Below are positions 45,002 to 54,086 of a stretch of DNA of 64,000 nucleotides, piece by piece. How positions within the stretch are numbered: position 1 is the first letter of the stretch; every line of letters begins with the position of its first letter. Both the position numbers and the translations under genes were made by a program. The stretch is from an uncultured Eubacterium sp. (GTDB lineage: Bacteria > Bacillota > Clostridia > Lachnospirales > Lachnospiraceae): contig CAKRIZ010000001.1 of assembly GCA_934351445.1 (NCBI GenBank), positions 248,001-312,000 on the forward strand, given 5' to 3'. Below the pieces are notes generated by a model. The model had not been told where the DNA came from. It worked only from the letters and a program-made list of their open reading frames with translations, and did no database searches.

Positions 45002-46441
45002 TTATTTCTTCAATGTAAATGTCAGCTTATCTTCCGGAATCACGAGACTGACATAGTCTCCCATATTCCACAGATATTCATCGCTGACGATCAGATCAAG
45101 TTCCTCCTCGGTACGCACCACATAACGGTAGTGATCTCCAATATAGATCAGGTTAATAATATGTCCGCACACGATACCCGCATTCTCATCATCACTCATC
45201 TCGATATCACGCGGTTTGATTGTAACGACAACCTTGAGTTTTCTATAATCTATCTCATTTCCGTGTGCATCACACAATCCGCCGTTCAATTCCTGTGCTC
45301 CTGGGATCAATGACTTCACATCGCAGTTTAATGCTCCGTCTAAAATTGTCAGCCGGTAATTCTCATCCACACCGGATTCCAACTTGTTCAGTGAATGCTC
45401 TGCCTTCATCAGATGGATTCCGTCCGGCTCCACGCACAGACCAACCCGGGCACCGACCTGAGCCTTTTTCGTTGTCTGAATCACAATCTCGTTTTTGCCG
45501 GAAAGTACGGTAATCTCATAATGGACACCTTTAAAAATGACACTGGTCACCTCTCCTGTGATCATGCCGTCTTCAGGCTTTGTAATCAGAATATCCTCCG
45601 GCCGGACAACCACATCCACCATCGTTCCATACGGCATATCATCCACACATGCAAATTCCGCACCGCAGAAACGCACGGTCAAAGGATCTGTGATGATACC
45701 GTTAAAGATGTTGCTCTCTCCGATAAAGTCCGCCACAAATGCATTGTTCGGTTCGTTATAGATATCCTCCGGTGTACCAACATGCTGGATTCTGCCCTCA
45801 CTCATGACAACGATCTTGTCAGACATCGTGAGTGCCTCCTCCTGGTCATGGGTCACATAAATAAAGGTGATGCCGAGCTTTTCATGCATTTCCTTCAGCT
45901 CTAACTGCATCTCCTTTCTCATCTTCAGGTCGAGTGCACCGAGTGGCTCATCGAGCAGCAGGATCTGCGGCTCATTGACGATCGCACGGGCGATCGCGAT
46001 ACGCTGCTGCTGACCGCCGGAGAGCGTCTGCACGCTGCGTGTCTCAAAGCCTTCGAGATCTACCATCTCCAGTGCACGCTTGACCTTCTTTATAATCTCA
46101 GCTTTCGGGAGCTTCTTCAGCTTCAGCCCGAATGCGATATTGTCAAAAATGTTCAAATGGGGAAAAAGGGCATAACGCTGGAACACCGTGTTGATCGGTC
46201 TGACGTTTGCCGGAAGTCTGGTGATATCTTCACCGTTCAAAAGAATCTCTCCGCCGGTCGGTGCATCAAATCCCGCCAGCATGCGCAGTGTGGTCGTCTT
46301 GCCACAACCTGAGGGTCCCAAAAAAGTGACAAACTCTCCTCTTTTGATGGTCAGGTTAAAATCATCCACCGCCATAAACCCATCCTCAAAGGTACGCGAC
46401 AGATGTTTAAACTCCAAGATGTTTTCAGATACTTTTTCCAA
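45002..46441 (-). CDS. potA: Polyamine ABC transporter ATP-binding protein PotA
   Basis: 479 residues. Walker A GPSGCGKTT, Q-loop NTVFQRYALFPHL, signature LSGGQQQR, Walker B ILLLDEPLGALD and H-loop YVTHDQEEAL are intact. The C-terminal region holds an OB-like TOBE domain (DVVVRPEDILI, HYEITVLSGKNEIVIQTT) and then about 120 further residues with a second TOBE-like stretch (VVTIKPRDIEM, IYIGDHYRYVVRT), longer than E. coli PotA (about 380). The start codon is TTG at 46441, with AAGGAGGAGATAG before it. It is the first gene of the pot operon. Confidence 0.95.
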   Translation of the reverse strand: MEKVSENILEFKHLSRTFEDGFMAVDDFNLTIKRGEFVTFLGPSGCGKTTTLRMLAGFDAPTGGEILLNGEDITRLPANVRPINTVFQRYALFPHLNIFDNIAFGLKLKKLPKAEIIKKVKRALEMVDLEGFETRSVQTLSGGQQQRIAIARAIVNEPQILLLDEPLGALDLKMRKEMQLELKEMHEKLGITFIYVTHDQEEALTMSDKIVVMSEGRIQHVGTPEDIYNEPNNAFVADFIGESNIFNGIITDPLTVRFCGAEFACVDDMPYGTMVDVVVRPEDILITKPEDGMITGEVTSVIFKGVHYEITVLSGKNEIVIQTTKKAQVGARVGLCVEPDGIHLMKAEHSLNKLESGVDENYRLTILDGALNCDVKSLIPGAQELNGGLCDAHGNEIDYRKLKVVVTIKPRDIEMSDDENAGIVCGHIINLIYIGDHYRYVVRTEEELDLIVSDEYLWNMGDYVSLVIPEDKLTFTLKK

Positions 46442-46540
46442 TTTAACTATCTCCTCCTTCTGTAAAAATCAGGCCCGCTTGTTACCCCGGCCTGTTTCCC
46501 GATTAAATGGTAAAAAACCATTGGAAGTAGTGTAGCATAA

Positions 46541-46575
46541 AAAAAGGACGGTGACAATGCATCACCGTCCTTTTT
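46541..46575 (-). terminator. Terminator of the fucose genes
   Basis: AAAAAGGACGGTGA/TCACCGTCCTTTTT stem (14 bp), T-rich on the minus strand, 37 bp after the fucU stop. It separates fucU from potA. Confidence 0.9.
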
Positions 46576-46611
46576 AGTAAAAAATAAGGGAGAATATTTT
46601 CTACGATTTTT

Positions 46612-47067
46612 TTAATTAATAACTACGCCTTTACGAAGAATAATATTGGCATAGATTGCAGTCTCTCCGGTCATGATAACAACCTTTGATTTTGCTCTGG
46701 TCTTGTCATAAAAGTCCCACTTGTTGATCTCTTCAAAGCACTTGTCACCACGCTCATCATGCTTTGCTACGATCTCCTTATAGGTATCCCAGATCGGAGT
46801 CTTGGCATCATCACCCGGCTCTACAGCCATCAGTGTACAGGGCGGAACCATCACTCCATTTGCATCCGGATAGGTATCCAGAGGCATCACCTGAAGGATC
46901 GCATCCAGAATCTCTGGTACGCCGTGTCCATCCATACGGATGACAGGTGTATCAAATGAATGTCCGGGAAAATTGCCATCACCGATCGTCAATTCATCGG
47001 TATGTCCCATCTCATCAAGAACCTTTAACAGTTCCGGTGATAAAATCGGCGGTATTCCTTTTAACAT
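46612..47067 (-). CDS. fucU: L-fucose mutarotase (RbsD/FucU family)
   Basis: 151 residues. It interconverts anomers of fucose. The start LKGIPPILSPELLKVLDEMGHTDELTIGDGNFPGHSF contains the catalytic His/Asp pattern of FucU, and the end MTGETAIYANIILRKGVVIN is typical. GGAGGATAAAAAC precedes the ATG. It follows fucI by 17 bp. Confidence 0.95.
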   Translation of the reverse strand: MLKGIPPILSPELLKVLDEMGHTDELTIGDGNFPGHSFDTPVIRMDGHGVPEILDAILQVMPLDTYPDANGVMVPPCTLMAVEPGDDAKTPIWDTYKEIVAKHDERGDKCFEEINKWDFYDKTRAKSKVVIMTGETAIYANIILRKGVVIN

Positions 47068-47084
47068 GTTTTTATCCTCCTACA

Positions 47085-48893
47085 TTAGCGAATCGTCTTA
47101 TATAAGGGGCCGTATGCAGCACATGCACGGAAGTCCTGTCCTTCCTTATCTGCGCCGAATGCGTTCCATGCGCTCGGACGGTATACGTCAGCATCGGGAA
47201 CATTGTGCAGACATACAGGGATACGCAGCATAGATGCCATTGTGATCAGGTCGGCACCGATATGTCCGTAGCTGATTGCTCCGTGGTTAGCGCCCCAGTT
47301 GTTCATTACATCGTAAGCAGTCTTGAACGGAGATCCGTCAACGCCATCGGTACGGGGAGCAAACCATGTACAAGGCCATGTGTAGTCTGTACGCTTCCAT
47401 AACTTATCAGAAACCTCTTCCGGCAGATCTACGGTCCAGCCCTCTACGATCTGTAATACAGGTCCGAGGTTCTTAACAAGGTTCAGACGGATCATGGTAG
47501 CGGGCATCTCTGTCTTGGTCTCAAAACGTGCAGAGTATCCGGCTCCACGGAAGTATCCATTATCAGCAGGGCACCACTCAACAGAATCCATGATCTTCTC
47601 GATGTCTGCATCTGTTACATCGTACCACTTCTTCATGGTAGGTGCACCGTTCTCATCGGTACATACACCGGAAGCATCCAGACAGCATGAACCGGAGTTG
47701 ATCAGATGGATAAATCCGTCTGCCTCTTTTGCCTTGCCCTCGATCTCATAACCGGTTACACGCTTTACAGCGTCTCCTGACCAGTAAGTACGAACATCTG
47801 CAAACATCTGTGCACGGTTGGTCAGCAGGTTCATGAACATCATGCCGGCACCGTTTAAGGTATCGTTCTCAGTAGCTAATGTAAACGGCTCTCTTGCTCC
47901 GTTCCAGTCAAAGGATGTATTTAAGATTGCCTCAGGGAAATCACAGTTCGGCCAATGATCGGTCCACTGTCTCTGACCCTGGAAACCACCACAGATTGCG
48001 TTGTGTCCAACAGCCTCTTCGCCGCATCCTTCCGGAAGGTTCGGGTTGCCCTGATACAGATCCTCAATGATGACTGCCATCTTTGCAGTGAACTCCCAAT
48101 CCTTTTCCTTCTGCTCATCAGACTTCTTAACGAAATCAGGGTTCTTGTCATAGCCCTGCTTTGCATATTTCTTGATCCATGCAAGAGCCTTCTGGTACTC
48201 ATCCTCATTGTAGATGTGCTCTTCCATACGACGAAGGATCTCTACCTCATCGACAGACTCTACACGCATGCCAAGGTACTCCTCGAAGAAGTCATGGTTG
48301 ATGATAGATCCGCCGATACCCATACACTGGGAACCGATCTGCAAGTAAGACTTGTCTCTCATGGTAGCTGCTGCAACTGCTGCACGTCCGAAACGAAGCA
48401 GCTTCTCGATAACGTCAGCAGGAATTGTCTCGTCATCTGCCTCCTGAACGTCCTTGCCGTAGATACCGAATGCGGGAAGTCCCTTCTGTGTATATGTAGC
48501 TAATACAGATGCCAGATATACAGCTCCGGGTCTCTCTGTTGCGTTCAGTCCCCATACACCCTTGATTGTCAGGGGGTTCATATCCATTGTCTCAGCGCCG
48601 TAGCACCAGCAGGGTGTTACAGATAAGGTGATTGCTACACCTTCCTTGCGGAACTTTGCCTCACATGCGGCAGCCTCTGCCACACGTCCGATTGTTGTAT
48701 CCGCGATGATGACCTTTACAGGCTCACCGTTTGAATAACGTAAATTTTCCTCATATAATTTCTTAACGGCCTTAGCCATTCCCATTGTCTGATCTTCCAG
48801 GGACTCACGCACCTTTAAGGGTCCTCTTCTACCATCAATGCAGGGTCTGATTCCGATTACCGGATAATCTCCAATGTATCTGTTCTTTGCCAT
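47085..48893 (-). CDS. fucI: L-fucose isomerase
   Basis: 602 residues, Mn2+-dependent isomerase converting L-fucose to L-fuculose; D-arabinose is often accepted. [63 protein letters not shown] and the C-terminal [22 protein letters not shown] match FucI along the full length. AGGAGGATATGAAAAA precedes the ATG. The promoter carries a cre-like site and a LacI-type palindrome. Later steps (fuculokinase, aldolase) are not in the window. Confidence 0.97.
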   Translation of the reverse strand: MAKNRYIGDYPVIGIRPCIDGRRGPLKVRESLEDQTMGMAKAVKKLYEENLRYSNGEPVKVIIADTTIGRVAEAAACEAKFRKEGVAITLSVTPCWCYGAETMDMNPLTIKGVWGLNATERPGAVYLASVLATYTQKGLPAFGIYGKDVQEADDETIPADVIEKLLRFGRAAVAAATMRDKSYLQIGSQCMGIGGSIINHDFFEEYLGMRVESVDEVEILRRMEEHIYNEDEYQKALAWIKKYAKQGYDKNPDFVKKSDEQKEKDWEFTAKMAVIIEDLYQGNPNLPEGCGEEAVGHNAICGGFQGQRQWTDHWPNCDFPEAILNTSFDWNGAREPFTLATENDTLNGAGMMFMNLLTNRAQMFADVRTYWSGDAVKRVTGYEIEGKAKEADGFIHLINSGSCCLDASGVCTDENGAPTMKKWYDVTDADIEKIMDSVEWCPADNGYFRGAGYSARFETKTEMPATMIRLNLVKNLGPVLQIVEGWTVDLPEEVSDKLWKRTDYTWPCTWFAPRTDGVDGSPFKTAYDVMNNWGANHGAISYGHIGADLITMASMLRIPVCLHNVPDADVYRPSAWNAFGADKEGQDFRACAAYGPLYKTIR

Positions 48894-48923
48894 TTTTTCA
48901 TATCCTCCTTATATGTGCTATCT

Positions 48924-48941
48924 GCGCGAACCGTTTCGCGC
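48924..48941 (-). promoter_or_regulatory. LacI-type palindrome upstream of fucI
   Basis: GCGCGAACCGTTTCGCGC, symmetric at 16 of 18 positions around CG, 30 bp before the fucI start. It resembles a LacI/GalR operator; the cognate regulator is unknown. Confidence 0.5.
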
Positions 48942-48956
48942 TTCTGATATTTACAT

Positions 48957-48970
48957 TGTAACCGTTTTCA
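48957..48970 (-). promoter_or_regulatory. cre-like catabolite-repression site upstream of fucI
   Basis: TGAAAACGGTTACA on the minus strand fits the CcpA cre consensus TGWNANCGNTNWCA at every position. It overlaps a TACAAT (48955-48960) that could be the -10 box. Confidence 0.6.
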
Positions 48971-49021
48971 TCTGTCTTTTCTTGTGGAATAATGAAAAAA
49001 AATATGACAATATTCACCTGT

Positions 49022-49663
49022 TTATGAAAGCACCCAACGCTCATGAAGCTTTGAAAAATATGCCACCAACGGGCCTAAAAAGAACGCTGTAATCACGGTT
49101 CCAACGCCCAGATGTGCATTACTCCAACCGATGAACCCACTGCCGAGTGCCACGAGGATCACGAGTACACAGACCGCATCCGTCCCGACACGCAGCGCGA
49201 AATACGGCACCGGGAAACGTTTCGCCAGCCCGAGTGCCAGAAAATCATACGGCGCCACACCCAGCTCTGCCACCTGATACATTGCCAGACCAAACGTCAG
49301 TATCACCAGTGATACTGCCATGATAAGCAGACGCAGCGGCAATCCAGGTACCAGTGATGCGCCAAAGGTGCTATCCAGTATCCATGTGACGAACTGCACG
49401 ATATAACCAAGCAAAAACAGATTGATGATCGTACCGAGCCCGATATATTCCCTGCCCCATAACAGCTGGAAGATAAACAACGCCACATTTAAGATCAGCT
49501 GATACGTTCCCAGTCCCATGCCAAGTCCCTCACTGATCGCCATGGCCGAGGCACAGAACGGATCGTTTCCCATCTGTGAAAAGCGCAGCAATGCGACTCC
49601 TAACCCCAGAACCAGATTGCCTAATATGACTGCTGCCAGTTTCCTTTTTGTAACATTTTTCAT
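49022..49663 (-). CDS. YczE-family membrane protein
   Basis: 213 residues, five or six hydrophobic segments. LGNLVLGLGVALLRFSQMGNDPF, GLGMGLGTYQLILNV and VAELGVAPYDFLALGLAKR resemble YczE/YyaS-type integral membrane proteins (distant from YitT). Function unknown. It begins 19 bases after the B12-type ATPase gene and is therefore the last gene of the cobalamin-riboswitch operon, which points to a link with corrinoid or metal uptake, but this is inference from position only. Confidence 0.8.
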   Translation of the reverse strand: MKNVTKRKLAAVILGNLVLGLGVALLRFSQMGNDPFCASAMAISEGLGMGLGTYQLILNVALFIFQLLWGREYIGLGTIINLFLLGYIVQFVTWILDSTFGASLVPGLPLRLLIMAVSLVILTFGLAMYQVAELGVAPYDFLALGLAKRFPVPYFALRVGTDAVCVLVILVALGSGFIGWSNAHLGVGTVITAFFLGPLVAYFSKLHERWVLS

Positions 49664-49682
49664 TTGTCTGCTCCTTTATCAA

Positions 49683-50774
49683 TCACAATTTTCCGGCTGC
49701 CTGCGCATAGGCGAACAGTTCACTGTTTGCCTGTTCCATACTGCCAAAGCGCTCTCTCGCACAGATCACCGTCTGACAACAGTCTATCAGTTTCTTCGCC
49801 TGCGTCAAGCATTTCCCGTCAACCGGCTCAAACGCAGCCGCCTCCACAACCTCTGCCGCCAGTGCATGTGCGACCGGAGCATCCAGATCGTTCGCATACA
49901 GGATGCCCGTGGCAAATGGAATATTCTGCCGCTGAAGCCTGCGGTAGACCTCCCTGCCACTGCCATTCCCACCGATCACAAATACCTGTGGCTGCCCAGT
50001 CGGGGCAGGCAGTTCCAAAACATCTGTCTGCTCATCGTAGCTGCCTGCCGTAATATCAAATAACGCCGCAACCTCTCCTGATGTGAACACCTCCTCCGGT
50101 GTACCAAACCGGTATACCCTGCCATTCCGGATACACAACAGATGATCTGACACCCGTCTGGCCAGTTCCAGTTCATGTAATGACAGAATCACAGCCATTT
50201 TTTTGCATCTGCATAATTGCTGTAAAATGGATAAAAACTCCAGTTTGTAGCGTATATCCAGATACGAAGTCGGTTCGTCTAATATCAGCAGCTCCGGTTC
50301 CTGTGCGATCGCGCGCGCGAGCAGCACCCGCTGCCTCTGCCCGTCACTGATCCGTGTAAACAGCCTTTCACGCAGATCAAGGACACGCACCAGCTCCATC
50401 GCTTCCTCCACAACCCGGTGATCCTGTCCTGATAAGATGCCGAACCGCCCGGTATATGGATAACGGCCGGTCTCAACGACCTGCTCACAGGTCATAAGCT
50501 CTGCCTGCAGCCGTCCCGTCAGCAGTACAGACATCTGTCTGGCGCGTGTCTCCCGCGGCATTCCAGCCAGATCCTGTGCATTCAGGCAGAGCACACCCCC
50601 CAGCGGCCGCAGCTGCCCGGCAATGCTCCCTAGCAGCGTCGATTTACCTGCTCCATTGGGGCCGATCAGCGTCAGGATCTCTCCCCGCTCCAATGTAATC
50701 GTAATATTTTTTACAACCGGTGTCCTGTCATAGCCGACACACAGCTCTGTTGTGAAAAAATAGGATTCGTTCAT
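49683..50774 (-). CDS. BtuD/FecE-type ABC ATPase with extra C-terminal domain
   Basis: 363 residues. The ATPase (residues 1-~250) has Walker A GPNGAGKST, a signature that reads ISDGQRQRV in place of LSGGQ, Walker B LLILDEPTSYLD and the His switch LSLHELEL. About 110 further residues follow, starting PQVFVIGGNGSGREVYRRL, with a glycine-rich loop and alternating helices and strands; I do not recognise this domain, which looks Rossmann-like. It drives the BtuC-type permease encoded upstream. The riboswitch makes cobalamin or a precursor the likely substrate; haem or siderophore is possible by family. Confidence 0.88.
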   Translation of the reverse strand: MNESYFFTTELCVGYDRTPVVKNITITLERGEILTLIGPNGAGKSTLLGSIAGQLRPLGGVLCLNAQDLAGMPRETRARQMSVLLTGRLQAELMTCEQVVETGRYPYTGRFGILSGQDHRVVEEAMELVRVLDLRERLFTRISDGQRQRVLLARAIAQEPELLILDEPTSYLDIRYKLEFLSILQQLCRCKKMAVILSLHELELARRVSDHLLCIRNGRVYRFGTPEEVFTSGEVAALFDITAGSYDEQTDVLELPAPTGQPQVFVIGGNGSGREVYRRLQRQNIPFATGILYANDLDAPVAHALAAEVVEAAAFEPVDGKCLTQAKKLIDCCQTVICARERFGSMEQANSELFAYAQAAGKL

Positions 50775-50830
50775 ACATGTCTCTTCCTTGTTTTATTTAT
50801 ATCCTACGTAATCTGCCTGATCTGATCCGC

Positions 50831-51886
50831 CTAGTGGCCATCTCTCTTCCGGTGCATCATCACCCACAGCACAACCGGCGCACCAAACACCGCTGTCACG
50901 GTACTGATACTCAATTCCGTCGGTGCAAACACCGTCCGTGCAATCAGGTCACACAACAGACAGAACACACTGCCGCCGAGAAAACATGCCGGTATCATCA
51001 GGATCGGCTGGTTGCTGCGGAACAGATATTTGATCAGCTGCGGCACCGCGATGCCAACAAATGAGATCGGTCCTGCATAGGCGACCACACATGCTGATAA
51101 TACGCTGGATAACAGGATCAGCCCTACACGCAGCGCACGGACATTGACACCCAGGTTCTGCGCATAGCCCTCACCGAGCAGATAAGCCCCCATCGGCTTT
51201 GCCAGTAAAAACACGAGCACGGATACGACTGCCACTACAACTGCCATCACCGGCAGACTGCCCCACGCCATGCCGGAAAAGCTGCCCTTCGACCAGTTAT
51301 GCAGATTCACGATATCTGCATCATCGGCAAATGTAACGACAAAGTCTGTAACCGCCGAACAGATATAACCGATCATGACACCGCAGACAACGAGCATCGA
51401 CATCTGATGCACGCGTCTGGCTGCCAACAGGACAAATCCGGTGACGAGCATTGCCCCCGCAAATGCCGTCACAATCAGCAGCGCAGAACTCACTCCCGCT
51501 GTATTTCCGAGCAGAAATACCATCACAAGCGACACGGTCAGCTTGGCTCCGGAGGAAATACCGAGCACGAACGGACCTGCGATCGGGTTGTGGAAAAATG
51601 TCTGCAGCAGATACCCGGCCAGTGCCAGTGCCCCGCCGAGGATCAATACTGCCACTGCCCTGGGCAGCCTGATATTCCATACGATACCATATACGGTATC
51701 ACTGACCGCCCCGCCACTCACGCAGGCATACAATTCTCCCGGTGTAACCGGCACACTGCCGATTCCGATATTCAGTAAAAAAAATACAATCACACCCACT
51801 GCCAGCGCTGCAAATGCAGCAGCCGGCCGTGCGTGTGTGTGGCTGTGTCCCTGTATGTTTCCCGGATGTTTCTCCGCAAGTATCAT
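50831..51886 (-). CDS. BtuC/FecCD-family permease
   Basis: 351 residues with about ten hydrophobic segments. RLPRAVAVLILGGALALAGYLLQ, NPIAGPFVLGISSGAKL, GAYLLGEGYAQNLGVNV, AGPISFVGIAVPQLIKYLF and ELSISTVTAVFGAPVVLWVM are FecCD/BtuC hallmarks. The N-terminus is His-rich (HPGNIQGHSHTHARP), which may bind metal. The encoded homodimer would pair with the adjacent ATPase and binding lipoprotein. AGGGGATACCT precedes the ATG. Confidence 0.93.
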   Translation of the reverse strand: MILAEKHPGNIQGHSHTHARPAAAFAALAVGVIVFFLLNIGIGSVPVTPGELYACVSGGAVSDTVYGIVWNIRLPRAVAVLILGGALALAGYLLQTFFHNPIAGPFVLGISSGAKLTVSLVMVFLLGNTAGVSSALLIVTAFAGAMLVTGFVLLAARRVHQMSMLVVCGVMIGYICSAVTDFVVTFADDADIVNLHNWSKGSFSGMAWGSLPVMAVVVAVVSVLVFLLAKPMGAYLLGEGYAQNLGVNVRALRVGLILLSSVLSACVVAYAGPISFVGIAVPQLIKYLFRSNQPILMIPACFLGGSVFCLLCDLIARTVFAPTELSISTVTAVFGAPVVLWVMMHRKRDGH

Positions 51887-51928
51887 AGGTATCCCCTTTT
51901 TTCCTATCTGATATAGGTTTTTATACGT

Positions 51929-53137
51929 TTATTTTAACGGATAGATATATCTCATCTCATGCGCCCGGTCACCCGAAAAGATTGCGTGCAGATCCTCAAT
52001 AAATGCACCTGCAGACATCGTATGCTGATACATATCATTCGTTGTACACCAGACATTGCCGCTCTGTACTGCTTTAAAATCGCGGAGCATGGCACTCTTT
52101 GCCACCAGATCACCGACACTGCCCAGTTCACCGTCAATCGTGCTGTTGTAGATCAGGCAATCCGCATTTTTTGCAGTTGCATAAAATTCTTCCATTGTCA
52201 TATTCACGGATGATTTATGATCTGTGTCAGATCCAAGATCGTCAAACACATAGGTTCCACCTGCCAGTTTGATCATCTGTGGCACATAATCTGCGGTTTT
52301 CCGCACATTCACGGTTCCGTTCGTCGTCAGGTAGAAAAATGCCACGGTCTGTCCCGTCGGTGTATCATCCTGCATCATGCGGTCGAGAATCTGTGTCTGC
52401 TCTGCAAACGCTGCATCTGCCTGAGTTTCCCTGCCCAGAAGTGCACCGTAAAACCGGATCCACTCTACACGCCCTAACGGATGCGTCTCATAGCTGGAAT
52501 AATCAATCAACGTAGGTATCCCAAATTCAGCCAGCTTCTCCACAACCTCGGGGGCATGTGTAATCATCGTATTCTCGATCGCCAGGCTGCAGCCCTCGGA
52601 TACGATCAATTCATAATCAGGCATGCTGTATTTTCCGGCATAGATCATCCGGCCGTCCTCCATCGCAGTGCGGGCTTCTTCTATATACCAGCCCTCCTCC
52701 TGCTGACCCGAGAATCGAATCGTATCAATCGCATCCAGCTCCCGGAACAGATCCATCGCTGCCGACGCAACCAGATACAGATGGTCGAGCGGCCTGTGCA
52801 GCACTGTAATCCCATCATCCAGTCCTTCCGGTGTCTGCGCTCCTTCCGGAACAACCAGAAATCTGGCGCCGTCTACCTTTGTTGTGAGCATCACATAGCC
52901 ACCCTCATAATGATCCACGGTAAACTGCGTGGCATATTCTGTTTTCATGCGATCCTTATACACCAGTGATCCTGCTGCCTGCGCGGCCGTCTCCTGTCCT
53001 GTCGCTGCCTGTGCCGGCATCTCCACCTGATTTTCGTCAGATGCAGAAGAAGGACTGCCGCAGCCTATAAGCCCCAGCAGTCCTGCCAATACCAGTATCA
53101 GAGATCCGATCACCTGTATCTTTCTTCTATTTTTCAT
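51929..53137 (-). CDS. BtuF/FepB-type binding lipoprotein
   Basis: 402 residues. The signal peptide ends in LIGC (lipidated Cys near 26), followed by a short linker. The class III binding-protein fold is visible: LVVPEGAQTPEGLDDGITVLHRPLDHLYLVASAAMDLFREL, DTIRFSGQ, EIVEKLAEFGIPTLIDYSSYETHPLGRVEWIRFYGALLG (given in part) and MTMEEFYATAKNADCLIYN. It captures the substrate for the BtuC-type permease. Its start overlaps the stop of the upstream lipoprotein gene by one base. Substrate (corrinoid, haem) is not fixed by sequence. Confidence 0.9.
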   Translation of the reverse strand: MKNRRKIQVIGSLILVLAGLLGLIGCGSPSSASDENQVEMPAQAATGQETAAQAAGSLVYKDRMKTEYATQFTVDHYEGGYVMLTTKVDGARFLVVPEGAQTPEGLDDGITVLHRPLDHLYLVASAAMDLFRELDAIDTIRFSGQQEEGWYIEEARTAMEDGRMIYAGKYSMPDYELIVSEGCSLAIENTMITHAPEVVEKLAEFGIPTLIDYSSYETHPLGRVEWIRFYGALLGRETQADAAFAEQTQILDRMMQDDTPTGQTVAFFYLTTNGTVNVRKTADYVPQMIKLAGGTYVFDDLGSDTDHKSSVNMTMEEFYATAKNADCLIYNSTIDGELGSVGDLVAKSAMLRDFKAVQSGNVWCTTNDMYQHTMSAGAFIEDLHAIFSGDRAHEMRYIYPLK

Positions 53138-54060
53138 TAGTTATCCTCTGCCACTGCTGTCTCTGAGTGAAAGGTCAACTTATACTCGATCTCATGCGGC
53201 TGGCTCATCGCAACGGTATCCCCGATCACTGTGACCGGTGTATCGAGTGCCGCCACAGGTATCTCGAATACAGAATTGCCCTCTGTGTTGACCGGAAGAT
53301 ATTTCTCACCATCCACGAGCATATAATCATAGTTGGGACTGCTCCAGATGACTGTCGCCGTGATCTGGCCTCCATCTACTTTTACAGCAGCCGGTGACTC
53401 AATGTACGCCCTGCCACTGCCACCTTCAAAGGTGACATCCATCGTATAACTTCCATCCTCCAGCGATGCAGCGGTATCCTTCTGGTCTGCTGCATCCTCT
53501 GAAGCCGGAGTCACATCCGTCACAGATACCTTATGGTCATACCAGGTTCCCTTGGTACCAATAAGCGCGAGGTCAAACTCCTCATCCAATGCCGGAACCG
53601 GGACATCAAAGCCGTTCACTTCTTCACTCATGCCATCTTCATAAGTGACTGTATCCACCGTAGGTTCCAGCAGCCGGGCATCGTCTTTTTGCGCATCTGC
53701 CGCCAGTCCGGGATAGAGATTCACGATATTTTTTGAAGTCAGTGAAATATGAATCGTCATCTCACCGTCCTTCACTGTCAGCGTTCCTTTTCCATCACAT
53801 GCCTCGTTTACATGGAACATCGTGCTGTCTGTCTGAAATCTGGCCGTATAGACACCATCTGCAAGCGCGGTCTCCTGTGTCTGTCCTGCTTCATCAGACG
53901 CAGCTTCACTGTCTGCCTGATCATCCGTCTGTTCCGCCGTATCTGCGGTCTGCTGTACATCCTGCGGTGTCTCCTGTGTCTCACCACTGTTACTGCCGCA
54001 TCCAAATAATAAGGTACTCGTCAGCAATAATACACTGACTGCTGCTGTCATTCTCTTCAT
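53137..54060 (-). CDS. Surface lipoprotein with two NEAT-like domains
   Basis: 307 residues. Lipobox LLFGC (Cys near 21), an acidic Gln/Asp/Glu linker to about residue 65, then two related beta domains. Domain 1 starts LADGVYTARFQTDSTM, domain 2 LEDGSYTMDVTFEGGSG. Domain 2 has AVKVDGGQITATVIWSSPNY, DYMLVDGEKYLP, VFEIPVAALDTPVTV and SQPHEIEYKLTF, an order like NEAT (haem-binding) domains, but the classical YxxxY pair is not clear, so the assignment is tentative. Between the chelatase and the binding protein, it would present a tetrapyrrole or corrinoid to the transporter. Confidence 0.6.
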   Translation of the reverse strand: MKRMTAAVSVLLLTSTLLFGCGSNSGETQETPQDVQQTADTAEQTDDQADSEAASDEAGQTQETALADGVYTARFQTDSTMFHVNEACDGKGTLTVKDGEMTIHISLTSKNIVNLYPGLAADAQKDDARLLEPTVDTVTYEDGMSEEVNGFDVPVPALDEEFDLALIGTKGTWYDHKVSVTDVTPASEDAADQKDTAASLEDGSYTMDVTFEGGSGRAYIESPAAVKVDGGQITATVIWSSPNYDYMLVDGEKYLPVNTEGNSVFEIPVAALDTPVTVIGDTVAMSQPHEIEYKLTFHSETAVAEDN

Positions 54061-54086
54061 TTTCTAATACATCCTTTTTCTATTTC

